From assembly GCF_017114945.1 (NCBI RefSeq), contig NZ_JABXKQ010000183.1, forward strand, positions 1 to 64,000: DNA of 64,000 nucleotides, written 5' to 3'. Of this stretch, positions 63,904-64,000 are shown piece after piece (the stretch's first letter is position 1; each line of letters starts with the position of its first letter). Below the pieces are notes generated by a model. That model worked only from the letters and a program-made list of their open reading frames with translations, was not told the origin of the DNA and did no database searches. The translations under genes were made by a program, and so were the position numbers. This DNA comes from Nostoc sp. JL34. GTDB lineage: Bacteria > Cyanobacteriota > Cyanobacteriia > Cyanobacteriales > Nostocaceae.

Positions 63904-64000
63904 ATGACTAAAGTAACATCTCAAGAAATTGCACAGTTTCGCTCTCAATTGGCAGATGATCCTAGCGATATGGAAGCGCTGGATTTGATTGAAGACTGTG
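63904..64000 (+). CDS. Unidentified protein, 5' part only
   Basis: An ATG opens a frame (MTKVTSQEIAQFRSQLADDP, then SDMEALDLIEDC) that runs off the window after 32 codons. The acidic, helical look is that of many small cyanobacterial proteins. I do not recognise it. The 284 bp before it contain no other gene, apart from interspersed-repeat-like sequence (CGTAGGCATCGCTCGCC near 63875). Confidence 0.5.
   Translation, partial: MTKVTSQEIAQFRSQLADDPSDMEALDLIEDC

Overview
The window comes from a heterocyst-forming filamentous cyanobacterium, most likely Nostoc or a close relative. Evidence: HIP1 octamers (GCGATCGC) throughout, a kaiA-kaiB-kaiC clock operon followed directly by a large TolC gene (the arrangement I recall for Anabaena PCC 7120, where that TolC is HgdD), a plant-type D-glycerate 3-kinase, a Ycf20/DUF565 protein, many multi-PAS histidine kinases, and abundant short G-rich tandem repeats of the Nostoc kind.

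0.4-28.6 kb: a peptide biosynthesis locus. A peptide-type ABC exporter is divergent from two giant NRPS genes that overlap by an ATGA. NRPS1 (3754 aa) reads dock-C-A-PCP-C-A-PCP-C-A-PCP-E. NRPS2 (4752 aa) reads C-A-PCP-C-A-PCP-C-A-PCP-C-A-PCP-reductase. Specificity codes read by eye give Tyr, Gly, Gln (epimerised to D), Pro, Ser, Ile/Val, Phe/Leu, followed by reductive release as an aldehyde. This is the nostocyclopeptide (imino-macrocyclic heptapeptide) logic, but positions 4 and 6 appear exchanged relative to nostocyclopeptide A (Ile4-Ser5-MePro6). The first C domain has lost its catalytic His, which suits a product that needs a free N-terminal Tyr amine to form the imine. All seven A domains carry an in-frame G-rich repeat insertion at the same place, and modules 4/6 and 6/7 share near-identical tracts that point to recent recombination.

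28.9-45.6 kb: a DUF58 gene, then signalling genes (a 774-aa multidomain response regulator, an 1877-aa multi-PAS hybrid kinase, a 512-aa REC-PAS kinase and a CheY-like regulator). They are interspersed with small accessory genes (secreted proteins, alpha/beta hydrolase, VOC protein, cupin) and three broken genes (a frameshifted DUF1993 gene, a secreted-protein gene with a nonsense codon, and a relic of the response-regulator 3' end).

45.9-53.3 kb: MoxR ATPase and DUF4350 genes, glycerate 3-kinase, Ycf20, a lipoprotein and a GT39-type glycosyltransferase. 53.3-62.3 kb: a CBS/PAS hybrid kinase divergent from kaiABC, then the TolC gene. 62.8-64 kb: an FkbM methyltransferase and the start of an unidentified gene.

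Non-coding sequence is rich in small repeat families. One 114-128 bp element with inverted ends occurs three times, always between convergent genes. A CTCCCC-N5-CTCCCC motif lies in the same orientation 30-70 bp upstream of three small genes. Domain positions, specificity codes and repeat alignments were read by eye, without database searches.
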